Source: Sanguibacter inulinus (GTDB taxonomy: Bacteria > Actinomycetota > Actinomycetes > Actinomycetales > Cellulomonadaceae). From it: a DNA stretch of 38,021 bases. Both the position numbers and the translations under genes were made by a program. Below the pieces are notes generated by a model. That model had not been told where the DNA came from and did not search any database. It saw nothing but the letters and a program-made list of their open reading frames with translations. How positions within the stretch are numbered: the first letter of the stretch is position 1; each line of letters begins with the position of its first letter. Location of the stretch: contig NZ_JACBYE010000044.1 of assembly GCF_013415325.1 (NCBI RefSeq), positions 1 to 38,021 of the forward strand, in the 5' to 3' direction. Below are positions 21,091 through 34,878 of this stretch, one piece after another.

Positions 21091-22331
21091 AGGTCCTCGC
21101 AGCGATGTCCGGCGGGGTCGACTCCGCCGTGGCCGCAGCACGCGTCGTCGACGCCGGCCACGAGGTGGTCGGCGTGCACATGGCGCTGTCCCGCAACCGC
21201 AACCAGTTCCGCGAGGGGTCTCGCGGCTGCTGCTCGATCGAGGACGCCGGCGACGCCCGCCGCGCAGCCGACGTGCTGGGGATCCCGTACTACGTGTGGG
21301 ACCTGTCCGAGAAGTTCGAGGAGACTGTCGTCGCCGACTTCCTCTCCGAGTACGCGGCGGGGCGCACGCCGAACCCCTGCGTGCGGTGCAACGAGCACAT
21401 CAAGTTCGAGGCGCTGCTCGACAAGGCGACGGCCCTCGGCTTCGACGCCGTGGCGACAGGGCACTACGCCCAGGTGATCACCTCGACGCGTGCCGACGGC
21501 ACCGAGCTGCGCGAGCTGCACCGCTCGCCGAACACCGCGAAGGACCAGTCCTACGTGCTTGCGGTCATGGGGCCCGACAGGCTCCAGCGCGCGATGTTCC
21601 CCCTCGGGGCCTTCGAGACGAAGGACGAGGTCCGTGCCGAGGCTGCGGCCCGCGGGCTGAGCGTCTCGACCAAGCCTGACTCCTACGACATCTGCTTCGT
21701 CGCGGACGGTGACACCCAGGGCTTCCTGCGCGAGCGCCTCGGCGCGAAGACCGGCGACATCGTCGACTCCGACGGCACGGTCCTCGGGGAGCACGAGGGG
21801 TCGTACACCTACACGGTCGGGCAGCGGAAGGGCCTCAAGCTCGGGCGTCCCGCTGCCGACGGCAAGCCGCGCTACGTCCTGGACATCCAGCCCGTCTCCA
21901 ACACCGTCGTCGTGGGTCCTGCCGAGATGCTCTCGGTCGACCGCATCGTCGGCGACCAGAGCGTGTGGCTCGCAGACGACGTGCTCGCGGCGCACGGGGT
22001 CGCTACCCCTGCAACCGCCTCGGGGGCTGACGCTCCCGCTGCTCCGAGCGGCCCGGCACCGTCGGCGTGGATCGACGCCGAGGTCCAGGTCCGGGCGCAC
22101 GGGGAGCCCGTGGCGGCCCGTGTCCGCTCGGTCCCCGACGCAGGTGGGGCGACCGGTGGCATGGAGGTCGAGCTCGTCGGCGCGACCCTGCGCGGCGTCG
22201 CCGCGGGCCAGTCGCTCGTGGTCTACCTCGGCACCCGGGTCCTCGGGCAGTCGACGGTGGTCTCGTCGTCGCGCTCTCGCCCGGCCGAGCCGGTGGGCCA
22301 CGCGACGGCCGAGCCCGCACGCTCGGCGTGA
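21087..22331 (+). CDS. mnmA: tRNA-specific 2-thiouridylase
   Basis: The 414-residue protein thiolates U34 of the tRNAs for Lys, Glu and Gln. It has the PP-loop SGGVDS (residues 8-13), which adenylates the base, the nucleophile Cys98 in [15 protein letters not shown] and the persulfide-carrying Cys203 in [22 protein letters not shown] and YTVGQRKGL are further family marks. The C-terminal beta domain contains a low-complexity Ala/Pro insertion (about 300-330) and a 25-residue disordered tail. The ATG lies within the desulfurase stop (ATGA), with GAGAGGTGAG as ribosome site. The next gene starts at its stop (GTGA). Confidence 0.96.
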   Translation: MKVLAAMSGGVDSAVAAARVVDAGHEVVGVHMALSRNRNQFREGSRGCCSIEDAGDARRAADVLGIPYYVWDLSEKFEETVVADFLSEYAAGRTPNPCVRCNEHIKFEALLDKATALGFDAVATGHYAQVITSTRADGTELRELHRSPNTAKDQSYVLAVMGPDRLQRAMFPLGAFETKDEVRAEAAARGLSVSTKPDSYDICFVADGDTQGFLRERLGAKTGDIVDSDGTVLGEHEGSYTYTVGQRKGLKLGRPAADGKPRYVLDIQPVSNTVVVGPAEMLSVDRIVGDQSVWLADDVLAAHGVATPATASGADAPAAPSGPAPSAWIDAEVQVRAHGEPVAARVRSVPDAGGATGGMEVELVGATLRGVAAGQSLVVYLGTRVLGQSTVVSSSRSRPAEPVGHATAEPARSA

Positions 22332-23371
22332 CCGGGGCGAGCGGCCCGGGCGTCTGGCCCGGCACAGATCCTCTCGAGTCGCTGCTGACCATCATCGGCG
22401 ACCTCTCGGCTGCGCCGACGGGGGTCGAAGGCCTTCCCTTCTTCACCCAGCTCCCCGGCCGGGGAGCCGGCTCTGAGCCCGTCGCCCGGACGGCGCTGCT
22501 CCTGCCCGAGATGCCCGTCGAGCTCGGCCCGCACGGCTGGAAGATCGCCGACCACCCCGGCCTCGACGCGAGCCGTGCCGAGGCCTTCCTGCGCGAAGAC
22601 CTCGACGCCCTCGCGATCGCCGGCGCCGGGTACAGCGGCCCGCTGACGGTCCAGGTCGTCGGTCCGTGGACGCTCGCCGCGACCCTCTACCTGGCACGGG
22701 GCGACAGGGTGCTCTCCGACCTCGGAGCCGTGCGGGCCCTCGTCGGCGCCCTCGCCGAGGGAATCGGTGAGCACGTCGCTGCTGTGCGGGCGCAGGCTCC
22801 GGGCGTCGAGCTCACGGTCCAGGTCGACGAGTCGCTCCTCGGTCAGGTCTCCGCGGGGGTGATCCCGAGCTTCTCGGGCTATTCACGTCTGCGTGCGGTC
22901 CGCGGGCCGGAGATCCTCGAAGGGCTCGAGCCCGTCGTCCACGCGGTCCGCGCCGCCGGTGCCCGCTCGGTCGTCCACGTCGGGCAGGTCTGGGACGCCG
23001 TCCCGCCCGTCGTGCTGTCGGGGGCCGACGCCGTCGGGCTCGAGGTCGGCCCTGTCGCCGACGGCCGCTGGGACTCTCGTGGGTGGGAGCTCCTCGCCCG
23101 CGCCGTCGAGCGGGGGACGCAGCTCTGGGCCGGTCTGCCGCCCGCGACGGTCTCGCAGTGCGCTGGAGCAGACGTCCGGGGGCTCGCCGACCTCGTGAGC
23201 GTCCCGTGGCGACGTCTCGGTCTGCCTGCTGAGGGGCTCGCCGACGTGGTCCTCAGCTCGGCGGGCAGCGCCGCGACCTGGACCACGGACGGCACCCCCG
23301 ACCGAGCCCGCGGCGCCCTGGGGACCGTCGTGCGGGCCGCGGAGATCCTCGCCGAGCGTGCTGGTGGCTAG
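22328..23371 (+). CDS. MetE C-terminal-domain-like protein
   Basis: The 347-residue protein resembles the C-terminal TIM barrel of cobalamin-independent methionine synthase (Meth_synt_2/UROD superfamily): [51 protein letters not shown]. Proteins of this kind sit next to mnmA and ligA in mycobacteria as conserved hypotheticals. In MetE, zinc is bound by His-x-Cys, Glu and a later Cys. Here the His is present (His217) but the HxC cysteine is Gly219, and no clear equivalent of the final Cys is seen. Methionine synthase activity is therefore doubtful and the function is unknown. The GTG start overlaps the mnmA stop by four bases (GTGA), and the gene's end overlaps the MFS gene by 14 bases, so it is part of the operon. 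Confidence 0.8.
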   Translation: MTGASGPGVWPGTDPLESLLTIIGDLSAAPTGVEGLPFFTQLPGRGAGSEPVARTALLLPEMPVELGPHGWKIADHPGLDASRAEAFLREDLDALAIAGAGYSGPLTVQVVGPWTLAATLYLARGDRVLSDLGAVRALVGALAEGIGEHVAAVRAQAPGVELTVQVDESLLGQVSAGVIPSFSGYSRLRAVRGPEILEGLEPVVHAVRAAGARSVVHVGQVWDAVPPVVLSGADAVGLEVGPVADGRWDSRGWELLARAVERGTQLWAGLPPATVSQCAGADVRGLADLVSVPWRRLGLPAEGLADVVLSSAGSAATWTTDGTPDRARGALGTVVRAAEILAERAGG

Positions 23372-24716
23372 CGGCCGCCGCCTCTTCGCCGACACCACCC
23401 CGCTGCGCGAGTCGCCTGCCTTCAGGCGCCTGTGGTGGGGGCTGGGGATCTCGAACCTCGGCGCTCAGCTCACGGTCGTGGCGGTCGGGCTCCAGGTCTA
23501 CTCGCTCACCTCGTCGACCTTCGCCGTCGGTGTGCTGGGCATCTGCGCGCTCGTGCCTCTCGTCGTGCTCGGCCTCTACGGCGGTGCGCTCGTCGACGCC
23601 TACGACCGCCGCAAGGTCGCGCTCTCGGCGTCGGTGGTGCTGTGGGTCGTGACGATGCTGCTCGCCGCGCAGGCGTGGCTCGACGTCGGGTCGGTCGGCC
23701 TGCTCTACGGGCTGGTCGCGCTCCAGTCGGCCGCCTTCGCGGTCAACAACCCGGCGCGCTCGGCCATCATCCCCAGGCTGCTGCCGGCGCGCCTGCTGCC
23801 TGCGGCGAACACCCTCATGACCATCACCTGGAACATCGCGCTGACCGTCGGTCCGCTGGTTGCGGCCCTCGTGGTGAGCCGGTGGGGCTACGGCATCGTC
23901 TACACGGTCGACGTGCTGTGCTTCACGGCCGCGCTGTGGGCCCTGGTCCAGCTGCCCGGCATGCCGCCCGAGCCCTCGCACGCCGGGGACGGGGTCGACG
24001 GCGTCGAGGGCGAGGTCGACCCACGGTCGGGGACCAAGGACGCGGCGCGCCGCCGGGTCGGGTTGTCGTCCGTGCTCGAGGGGCTCCGCTACCTCGCGAC
24101 GCGCCCCAACGTCCGCATGACCTTCCTCGTCGACCTGGTCGCGATGATCCTCGCGATGCCTCGCGTGCTGTTCCCCGCGATCGGCGTGGTCATCCTCGGC
24201 GGGGGAGCGGCCACGACAGGTGCGCTCACCGCAGCCCTCGCAGTCGGCGGTCTGCTCGCCGGGGTGTTCTCGGGCGGGCTGACCCGCGTGCACAGGCAGG
24301 GGGTCGTCATCATGTGGGCGATCATCGGCTGGGGTCTGTCCGTCGCGGGCTTCGGCGTCGTGCTCGTCCTGGCGGGGCGGACCAGCCCGGACCACGTGCT
24401 CGTCGTCGCGCTGGGCGCCGCGCTCCTCATGCTGGTCCTGTGCGGGGCGTCCGACGCGATCAGCTCGGTGTTCCGCCAGACCATCCTCCAGTCGGCGACC
24501 CCCGACGACATGCGCGGACGGCTCCAGGGGGTGTTCATCGTCGTGGTCGCCGGTGGACCGCGCCTCGGTGACCTGGTGCTGGGCGCCCAGTCGTCCTGGT
24601 GGGGCGAGGGCCGGGCTGCCGTGGTCGGAGGTCTCGCCTGCGTCGTGGTGCTCCTGCTCCTGCTGCGCTGGCAGCCCCGGCTCCTCGCCTACGACTCCCG
24701 CCACCCAGAGCCCTGA
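23358..24716 (+). CDS. MFS transporter (EntS/MFS_3-like)
   Basis: The 452-residue membrane protein has about 12 hydrophobic helices in two halves, split by a charged cytoplasmic loop (about 205-240, HAGDGVDGVEGEVDPRSGTKDAARRR). The loop GGALVDAYDRRKV after helix 2 is the MFS motif A, and the pattern RLWWGLGISNLGAQLTVVAVGLQVY plus ARSAIIPRLLPARLLPAANTLM marks the EntS/MFS_3 drug or siderophore exporter group. The substrate is unknown. The start is GTG 23358, within the end of the MetE-like gene; GTG 23364 is possible. It is the last gene of the operon, followed by a strong terminator. Confidence 0.9.
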   Translation: MLVASGRRLFADTTPLRESPAFRRLWWGLGISNLGAQLTVVAVGLQVYSLTSSTFAVGVLGICALVPLVVLGLYGGALVDAYDRRKVALSASVVLWVVTMLLAAQAWLDVGSVGLLYGLVALQSAAFAVNNPARSAIIPRLLPARLLPAANTLMTITWNIALTVGPLVAALVVSRWGYGIVYTVDVLCFTAALWALVQLPGMPPEPSHAGDGVDGVEGEVDPRSGTKDAARRRVGLSSVLEGLRYLATRPNVRMTFLVDLVAMILAMPRVLFPAIGVVILGGGAATTGALTAALAVGGLLAGVFSGGLTRVHRQGVVIMWAIIGWGLSVAGFGVVLVLAGRTSPDHVLVVALGAALLMLVLCGASDAISSVFRQTILQSATPDDMRGRLQGVFIVVVAGGPRLGDLVLGAQSSWWGEGRAAVVGGLACVVVLLLLLRWQPRLLAYDSRHPEP

Positions 24717-24752
24717 CCCGCACCTCGCTCGTCGAGGAGCAGGCTGGCAGCG

Positions 24753-24788
24753 CGACGGCGGCGCACCCGGTGGGGTGCGCCGCCGTCG
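24753..24788. terminator. Bidirectional terminator between MFS and prolyl oligopeptidase genes
   Basis: A perfect 16-pair stem (left arm 24753-24768, right arm 24773-24788, outer ends CGACGGCG/CGCCGTCG) with a GGTG tetraloop sits between two converging genes, 36 bases after one stop and 21 bases after the other. Confidence 0.92.
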
Positions 24789-24809
24789 GAGAGCCGGGTC
24801 CTGTACTTC

Positions 24810-29586
<4,777 letters not shown>

Positions 29587-29606
29587 CATGGCGGGCGTCG
29601 AGCCGC

Positions 29607-30794
29607 TCAGCCGATGAGCGCGTCGATCGCCTCGGGCGATAGCACGTGGTCTACGGCCATCGCGCTCGCCCCGAGCACCCCGGCACGGTTGCCGGTCCGT
29701 GAGGCGACGATCCGCAGGTGCTGGGTGGCCAGGGGGAGCGAGCGCCTGTAGACGACCTCGCGGATCCCGGCGATCAGGTGCTCCCCGGACGACGCGACCA
29801 CCCCGCCGACCACGATCATCGACGGGTTGAGCAGGCTCACGCACCCGGCGAGCACGGTCCCGATGTCGCGCCCGGCCTGGCGGACAGCGCGGCTCGCGGC
29901 GAGGTCGCCGGACCGCACGAGGGCCACGACGTCGTTGGACCCCGACGCCTCGAGCCCGCCCGCAGCGAGCTGCTGCGCGACGGCCTGCCCGCTCGCGACG
30001 GCCTCGAGGCAGCCGAGGTTGCCGCAGCGGCACGGCACCTCCGAGCGGTCCGAGACCGCCACGTGCCCGATGTCGCCCGCGGCTCCCTGGGCGCCGCGGC
30101 GCAGCGCACCGTCGCTGATGATCCCGGCACCGATGCCTGTGGCCACCTTGACGAACAGCAGGTCGCTCACCCCCGGCCACTCGGTGCGGTGCTCGCCGAG
30201 CGCCATGATGTTGACGTCGTTGTCGACGAGGACCGAGGCGCCCAAGCGGGCGCTCAGCACGCCCGGGACGTCGACGTCGTCCCAGGCTGGCATGATCGGC
30301 GGGTTGATCGGACGTCCCGTCGAGTGCTCGACGGGCCCGGGGAGCCCGACCCCCACGGAGACGAGGTCGTCGAGGCTGCGCCCGCTCGACCTCACGAGCT
30401 CTTCGCCCGTCTGAGCCACCCACCCGAGGATCACGTCGGGCCCGTCGGCGATCGAGATCGGAGCCTCGAGCTCGGCGAGCACCGTGGACGCGAGGTCTGT
30501 CACGGCCAGGTGGGCGTGCGTCGCGCCGAGGTCGACGGCGAGGACGACCCGAGCATCAGGGTTGAAGGCGAAGGTGGCCGGCGGTCGGCCCCCGGTCGAC
30601 GTCGTCGCCCCGGCCGGGGCCACGAGCCCGGAGGCCATGAGGAGGTCGATGCGCGCAGCGATCGTCGAGCGTGCCTGCCCGGTGACGGCGGCGAGCTCGG
30701 CGCGCGTGCGGGGCTGGCCGTCGCGGAGCAGCTGGAACAGCTCCCCGGCTCCGGCCGTGCGGGGGACGACGCGGAGCGCCTCCTCGGTCGTCAT
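29607..30794 (-). CDS. ROK family transcriptional regulator of the sugar ABC cluster
   Basis: The 395-residue protein has an N-terminal winged helix-turn-helix (about 12-75, ELFQLLRDGQPRTRAELAAVTGQARSTIAARIDLLMASGLV) and a ROK sugar-kinase-like domain: VLAVDLGATHAHLAV phosphate loop, VGVGLPGPVEHSTG, LVDNDVNIMALGEH, GDIGHVAV, and the zinc motif CRCGNLGCLE. It most likely represses the divergent transporter operon and lets go when the sugar binds. ATG 30794 was chosen over the in-frame GTG 30803 because GAGAGG lies eight bases before the ATG, too close for the GTG. Its -35 box overlaps an inverted repeat that may be its own operator. Confidence 0.92.
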   Translation of the reverse strand: MTTEEALRVVPRTAGAGELFQLLRDGQPRTRAELAAVTGQARSTIAARIDLLMASGLVAPAGATTSTGGRPPATFAFNPDARVVLAVDLGATHAHLAVTDLASTVLAELEAPISIADGPDVILGWVAQTGEELVRSSGRSLDDLVSVGVGLPGPVEHSTGRPINPPIMPAWDDVDVPGVLSARLGASVLVDNDVNIMALGEHRTEWPGVSDLLFVKVATGIGAGIISDGALRRGAQGAAGDIGHVAVSDRSEVPCRCGNLGCLEAVASGQAVAQQLAAGGLEASGSNDVVALVRSGDLAASRAVRQAGRDIGTVLAGCVSLLNPSMIVVGGVVASSGEHLIAGIREVVYRRSLPLATQHLRIVASRTGNRAGVLGASAMAVDHVLSPEAIDALIG

Positions 30795-30824
30795 GGGGTC
30801 CACCTCTCGGATCAGATGAGCGCG

Positions 30825-30852
30825 ACTTTAGCAGATTACGAGCAGGTAACAA
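30825..30852 (-). promoter_or_regulatory. Promoter of the ROK regulator
   Basis: Reading the minus strand, TTGTTA (30852-30847) and TAAAGT (30830-30825) are spaced by 16 bases and lie upstream of the GAGAGG ribosome site. The -35 falls in the spacer of the 30841-30862 inverted repeat. Confidence 0.5.
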
Positions 30853-30862
30853 TCGCCCTGCT
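30841..30862. promoter_or_regulatory. Candidate ROK operator (inverted repeat)
   Basis: AGCAGG (30841-30846) and CCTGCT (30857-30862) are exact reverse complements separated by ten AT-containing bases (TAACAATCGC). The site sits between the divergent ROK and transporter promoters, over the ROK -35 and just upstream of the transporter -35. Binding by the ROK protein is inferred from position and symmetry only. Confidence 0.45.
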
Positions 30863-30874
30863 TGCATCTTTTGC

Positions 30875-30904
30875 TTGACTGTCGACAGAAGTACCGCCTA
30901 GGTT
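30875..30904 (+). promoter_or_regulatory. Promoter of the sugar ABC operon
   Basis: TTGACT (30875-30880) and TAGGTT (30899-30904) are spaced by 18 bases; the -10 ends seven bases before the ATG at 30912. This is the best -35/-10 pair among the leaderless-type promoters of the window. Confidence 0.7.
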
Positions 30905-30911
30905 CAGACCC

Positions 30912-32441
30912 ATGGTCACCGTGGACCCACCCTCAGCAGCAGAGCCGCTCCTGCAGATGCGCAGCATCGTCAAGCAGTTTCCCGGCGCCCGTGCACTCGA
31001 CGGCGTCGATCTCGACATCCTCCCCGGAGAGGTGCACTGCCTCCTCGGCCAGAACGGCGCCGGCAAGTCGACCCTCATCAAGGTGCTCGCCGGAGCCCAC
31101 CAGCCCGACGAAGGGCAGATCCTCGTCCGCGGGGAGGCCGTCACCATCCCGCACCCCGTCGCCGCCCTGGATCTCGGGATCGCGACCATGTACCAAGAGC
31201 TCGACGTCGTCGACGGGCTCAGCGTCGCCGAGAACGTCTACCTCGGGCACGAGCTCGCCTCCGCCGGGTTCTCCCGCCGCCGTGCCGCGGTCCGCCGCAC
31301 CCGTGAGCTGCTCGCCCGCCTCGGGCACCCCGGCATCTCGCCCACCCGCGACGTCGGGTCGCTCTCCGCGGCGGGCAAGCAGATCGTCTCCATGGCACGG
31401 GCCCTCTCCCGTGACGCGAGCGTCATCGTCATGGACGAGCCCTCAGCGGTCCTGGACTCCGAAGAGGTCGAGAACCTCTTCAGGGTCGTGCGCGAGCTCA
31501 CCTCGGCCGGGGTCGCGATCGTCTACATCTCGCACAGGCTCGAAGAGATCCGTGCGATCGGCGACCGCATCACCGTCCTCAAGGACGGCCGGACCGTCGC
31601 CCAGAACCTCGCGGTCTCCGACACCCCCACCCCCGAGCTCATCCGTCTCATGACCGGGCGCACCGTCGAGCAGGTCTTCCCCCCGAGCACGCCGCTCGCC
31701 TCCGACGCCGAGGTGCTCCTGGCGGTCGAGGGCCTCGGGCTGGCAGGCGTCTTCGCTGACGTCAGCCTCGAGGTCCGTGCTGGCGAGGTCGTCGGGCTCG
31801 CCGGTCTAGTAGGCTCCGGCCGGTCCGAGATCCTCGAGACCGTCTACGGAGCCCGCCGCGCGACAGCAGGCTCCGTCCGTGTGGCCGGGCAGCGCACGCG
31901 GCCCGGGTCCGTCGGCTCGGCCGTCGACGCGGGGATCGGCCTCGCGCCCGAGGAGCGCAAGAGCCAGGGGCTGCTCCTCGACGAGCCCGTCTACCGCAAC
32001 GTCACGCTCTCCACCTTCGCGCGGTTCGCCCGCGGCGGGATGCTCGCCGAGGGGGAGGAACGCGCCGCTGCGCAGCAGCAGGCCGCCGCGCTCGACCTAC
32101 GTCCGAGCGACGTCGACCGACCTGCCCGGACCCTGTCGGGTGGTAACCAGCAGAAGGTGATGCTGGCCCGCTGGCTCGTGCACGGCTGCCGGGTGCTGCT
32201 GCTCGACGAGCCCACCCGCGGCGTCGACGTCGGCGCCCGAGCCGAGATCTACGCCCTGGTCCGCAGGCTCGCCGACGACGGCGCCGCCGTCGTCGTGGTC
32301 TCGAGCGAGATCGACGAGGTGCTCGGCATGTCAGACCGCGTCCTCGTCATCTCTGAAGGAACCGTCGTCTACACAGGCCCCGCCGACTCGATCGACGAGC
32401 ACGGTGTGCTCGCCTTCGTCATGGAAGGACGTGCCGCATGA
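30912..32441 (+). CDS. CUT2-family sugar ABC transporter ATPase (RbsA/MglA-like)
   Basis: The 509-residue protein has two fused nucleotide-binding domains, typical for ribose/galactose-type importers. The first has Walker A GQNGAGKST (about 45-53), a degenerate signature LSAAGKQ and Walker B VIVMDEPSAVLD. The second has the degenerate Walker A GLVGSGRSE, a good signature LSGGNQQKV and Walker B VLLLDEPTRGVD. This pattern of one complete and one incomplete site is normal in the family. It overlaps the permease start as ATGA. The substrate is not revealed by the ATPase. Regulation is probably by the divergent ROK protein. Confidence 0.95.
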   Translation: MVTVDPPSAAEPLLQMRSIVKQFPGARALDGVDLDILPGEVHCLLGQNGAGKSTLIKVLAGAHQPDEGQILVRGEAVTIPHPVAALDLGIATMYQELDVVDGLSVAENVYLGHELASAGFSRRRAAVRRTRELLARLGHPGISPTRDVGSLSAAGKQIVSMARALSRDASVIVMDEPSAVLDSEEVENLFRVVRELTSAGVAIVYISHRLEEIRAIGDRITVLKDGRTVAQNLAVSDTPTPELIRLMTGRTVEQVFPPSTPLASDAEVLLAVEGLGLAGVFADVSLEVRAGEVVGLAGLVGSGRSEILETVYGARRATAGSVRVAGQRTRPGSVGSAVDAGIGLAPEERKSQGLLLDEPVYRNVTLSTFARFARGGMLAEGEERAAAQQQAAALDLRPSDVDRPARTLSGGNQQKVMLARWLVHGCRVLLLDEPTRGVDVGARAEIYALVRRLADDGAAVVVVSSEIDEVLGMSDRVLVISEGTVVYTGPADSIDEHGVLAFVMEGRAA

Positions 32442-33619
32442 GCGAGCACAGGACCACACCCCCGTCAGGCACCGGCGACCGCGACCGTGCGACAGCACCC
32501 TCGGGACGACCAGGCCTCTCCCTCGGCAAGGACGCCGCTGCCGGGACCGTCTCCGCAGACCTGCCACCCGACGTGGGCGTGGCGCTGAGCACACCGGCCC
32601 CCCTCGACGGACGAGGGAGCGCCGCGGCCGGCAAGTCGGGGCACGAGACGTCGCGCGGCCTGGGCCTGAACGGCTCGGTCGGCCGCAACCTCGGTCTCGT
32701 CCTCGCCCTCGTGCTGCTCTGCGTGGTCGGGGCGGTGACCGGCGGAGAGCGCTTCGCGAGCATCGACAACGCCCTCACCATCCTCCGGCTCGCGGCCGTG
32801 CTCGGCGTGCTGTGCATCGGGATGACCTTCGTCATCACCGCCGGAGGGATCGACCTCTCCGTCGGCTCGGTGCTCGGGCTCGCCACAGTCTGGGCCAGCA
32901 CCCTCGCCACGCAGACGATGGCGCGGGACACGCACTGGATCGTCATGGTCGGTGTCGCGCTCGCAGTCGGTGTCGCGTGCGGGCTCATCAACGGCATCCT
33001 CATCGCCTACGGCAAGATCGTCGGCTTCATGGCGACCCTCGCCATGATGGTCGGCGCACGCGGTCTCGCCGAGATCATCGCCAACCGCAAGACCCAGGTG
33101 GTCAGCGTCCCGGAGTTCCTCGACTTCTTCAGGGCCTCGGTCCTGGGGGTCCCGGTGCTCGTGTGGATGTTCGTGCTCGTCTCGGTCGGCGGGTGGGTGC
33201 TCCTCAACCGCACGACCTTCGGACGCCGCACCGTCGCGGTGGGCGGCAACCCGGAGGCTGCGCGCCTCGCCGGGATCAAGGTCAGGCGCCACACCATGTA
33301 CCTCTACGCGCTCTCGGGCCTCACCGCCGGCATCGCCGGGATCATGATGCTCGCCCGCACCACGGCGGGCTCGTCGACCAACGGCCAGCTCTACGAGCTC
33401 GACGCCATCGCGGCTGTCGTCGTCGGTGGGACCCTCCTCGCCGGAGGACGCGGCACCATCGTCGGCACCGTGCTCGGCGTGCTGATCTTCACCACCCTCA
33501 CCAACGTGTTCACGCAGAACAACATGTCCACCTCGGCCCAGGCCGTCGTCAAGGGCGTGATCATCGTCGCGGCCGTCCTCATCCAGCAGAGGTTCGCGAC
33601 CCGCAGCCGCACCACCTGA
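32438..33619 (+). CDS. CUT2-family sugar ABC transporter permease (RbsC-like)
   Basis: The 393-residue membrane protein carries the family marks VLCIGMTFVITAGGIDLSVGSVLGLA, GLINGILIAYGKIVGFMATLAMM and the C-terminal AIAAVVVGGTLLAGGRGTIVGTVLGVLIFTTLTNVF. About eight to ten helices begin near residue 85. The first 80 residues are a hydrophilic, low-complexity cytoplasmic extension rich in Gly, Ala, Pro and charged residues, which RbsC lacks. The ATG overlaps the ATPase stop (ATGA). As only one permease is present, it probably works as a homodimer. Confidence 0.95.
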   Translation: MSEHRTTPPSGTGDRDRATAPSGRPGLSLGKDAAAGTVSADLPPDVGVALSTPAPLDGRGSAAAGKSGHETSRGLGLNGSVGRNLGLVLALVLLCVVGAVTGGERFASIDNALTILRLAAVLGVLCIGMTFVITAGGIDLSVGSVLGLATVWASTLATQTMARDTHWIVMVGVALAVGVACGLINGILIAYGKIVGFMATLAMMVGARGLAEIIANRKTQVVSVPEFLDFFRASVLGVPVLVWMFVLVSVGGWVLLNRTTFGRRTVAVGGNPEAARLAGIKVRRHTMYLYALSGLTAGIAGIMMLARTTAGSSTNGQLYELDAIAAVVVGGTLLAGGRGTIVGTVLGVLIFTTLTNVFTQNNMSTSAQAVVKGVIIVAAVLIQQRFATRSRTT

Positions 33620-33624
33620 CCTCC

Positions 33625-33648
33625 CCGGGCACCCTCCGCGGGGCCCGG
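33625..33648 (+). other. Intercistronic hairpin between permease and binding protein
   Basis: CCGGGC (33625-33630) pairs with GCCCGG (33643-33648) across a 12-base loop, six bases after the permease stop. Such structures often separate a highly translated binding-protein message from its transporter mRNA, but this one is short and the role is inferred. Confidence 0.35.
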
Positions 33649-33705
33649 CCTCAGCACGACACCCGCACCAGACCCGCAGCAGGACGACGATCACAGGAGA
33701 TTCTC

Positions 33706-34806
33706 ATGTCCGCTCGACTGTTCAGCCAGACACCCCCGGCCCGCACCGGATCGCCGGAGCGCGGCACAGACCGACGACGCGTCCCCGCCCTCGTGGCAGG
33801 GTTCGCCGTCGCAGGCCTCGTCCTCACGGCCTGCACCTCCAACACCCCGGCCCCTGCCGACTCCTCGGCCGCGGCCGCCCCAGCCGCTGCCTCCGACAAC
33901 GACGCCTCCGGTGACACCGTCGTCATCGGCTTCTCCGCCCCGGCAGCCGACCACGGCTGGATGGGCGCCATCACCGAGGCTGCCAAGGCCGAGGCCGAGA
34001 ACTACCCCGACGTCGAGCTCCGCGTCGCGGAGGGCACCAACGACGTGAGCCTGCAGATCAGCCAGATCGAGACCTTCATCAACGACGGGGTCGACGCCAT
34101 CGTGCTGCTGCCCTTCGACGGGGCAGCCCTCACCGAGATCGCGACCGAGGCCATGGAGGCGGGGATCGTGGTCATCAACGTCGACCGCGAGTTCTCGAGC
34201 CCCTTCGCCGCGCGCGCCACGGTGCTCGGAGACAACTACGGCATGGGGGTCAGCGCCGGGACGTACATCTGCGAGCAGCTGGGCGACAACCCCGACGCCG
34301 TCGTCGCGGAGATCGCCGGGATCGACTCGCTCCCGCTCACCCAGGACCGCAGCCAGGGCTTCGCGGACGCGCTCGAGGGCTGCGGCCTCGACGTCGACAA
34401 CAGGGTGGCCGCCGACTTCACCATCCAGGGTGGTGAGTCGGCGACCGCCAACCTGCTCCAGGCCGCGCCGCAGATCGACGCGATCTGGAACCACGACGAC
34501 GACCAGGGTGTCGGTGTCCTCGCGGCCATCGAGAGTGCCGGGCGCGACGAGTTCTTCATGGTCGGCGGGGCTGGCTCGGCCAACGTCATGCGGTCGATCG
34601 AGGCCGGCGACTCGGTGCTCCAGGCGACAGTCGTCTACCCGTCCACCCAGGCGGCCGACGGCATCAAGATGGCGCGCCTCGCGGTCCAGGAGAAGTCGGT
34701 CAGCGACCTCGCCTCGCTCGGGGTCCCGCGCCAGGTGCAGCTGTACGCGCCCGTCGTGACGGCCGACAACGTCGCGCAGTACCTCCCGTCAGCCTTCGAG
34801 TCCTGA
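33706..34806 (+). CDS. Sugar-binding lipoprotein of the CUT2 transporter
   Basis: The 366-residue protein has a long N-terminal region (Arg22-25, hydrophobic core about 27-41) ending in the lipobox LTAC with Cys43 as the lipidation site, then an Ala/Ser/Pro linker (44-70) and a periplasmic-binding-protein type 1 fold of the RbsB group. VVIGFSAPAADHGWMGAITEAAKAEAENYPDVELRVAEGTNDVSLQISQIETFINDGVDAIVLLPFDG and VVINVDREFSSPFAARATVLGDNYGMG are typical; the position usually Asp/Arg in pentose binders reads VDREF here. AGGAGA lies five bases before the ATG. Third gene of the ABC operon; the ligand is undetermined. Confidence 0.94.
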   Translation: MSARLFSQTPPARTGSPERGTDRRRVPALVAGFAVAGLVLTACTSNTPAPADSSAAAAPAAASDNDASGDTVVIGFSAPAADHGWMGAITEAAKAEAENYPDVELRVAEGTNDVSLQISQIETFINDGVDAIVLLPFDGAALTEIATEAMEAGIVVINVDREFSSPFAARATVLGDNYGMGVSAGTYICEQLGDNPDAVVAEIAGIDSLPLTQDRSQGFADALEGCGLDVDNRVAADFTIQGGESATANLLQAAPQIDAIWNHDDDQGVGVLAAIESAGRDEFFMVGGAGSANVMRSIEAGDSVLQATVVYPSTQAADGIKMARLAVQEKSVSDLASLGVPRQVQLYAPVVTADNVAQYLPSAFES

Positions 34807-34824
34807 CCGTCCGCACGACCTCAC

Positions 34825-34857
34825 GGTGGGGCCGACGCCCAGGCGACCGGCCCCACC
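34825..34857 (+). terminator. Hairpin after the binding-protein gene
   Basis: GGTGGGGCC (34825-34833) pairs with GGCCCCACC (34849-34857) over nine bases, loop 15 bases. It lies between the lipoprotein gene and the dehydrogenase. There is no T-run, so it may be a partial terminator that lowers expression of the catabolic genes relative to the transporter. Confidence 0.5.
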
Positions 34858-34878
34858 CCTGCTCGAAGGGAGTCGACG

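Noticed and set aside
22067-22327. N-terminal extension of the MetE-like protein into mnmA
   Set aside because: The translation is Gly/Arg-rich and out of frame with conserved MnmA; the GTGA overlap at 22328 gives a family-sized protein.
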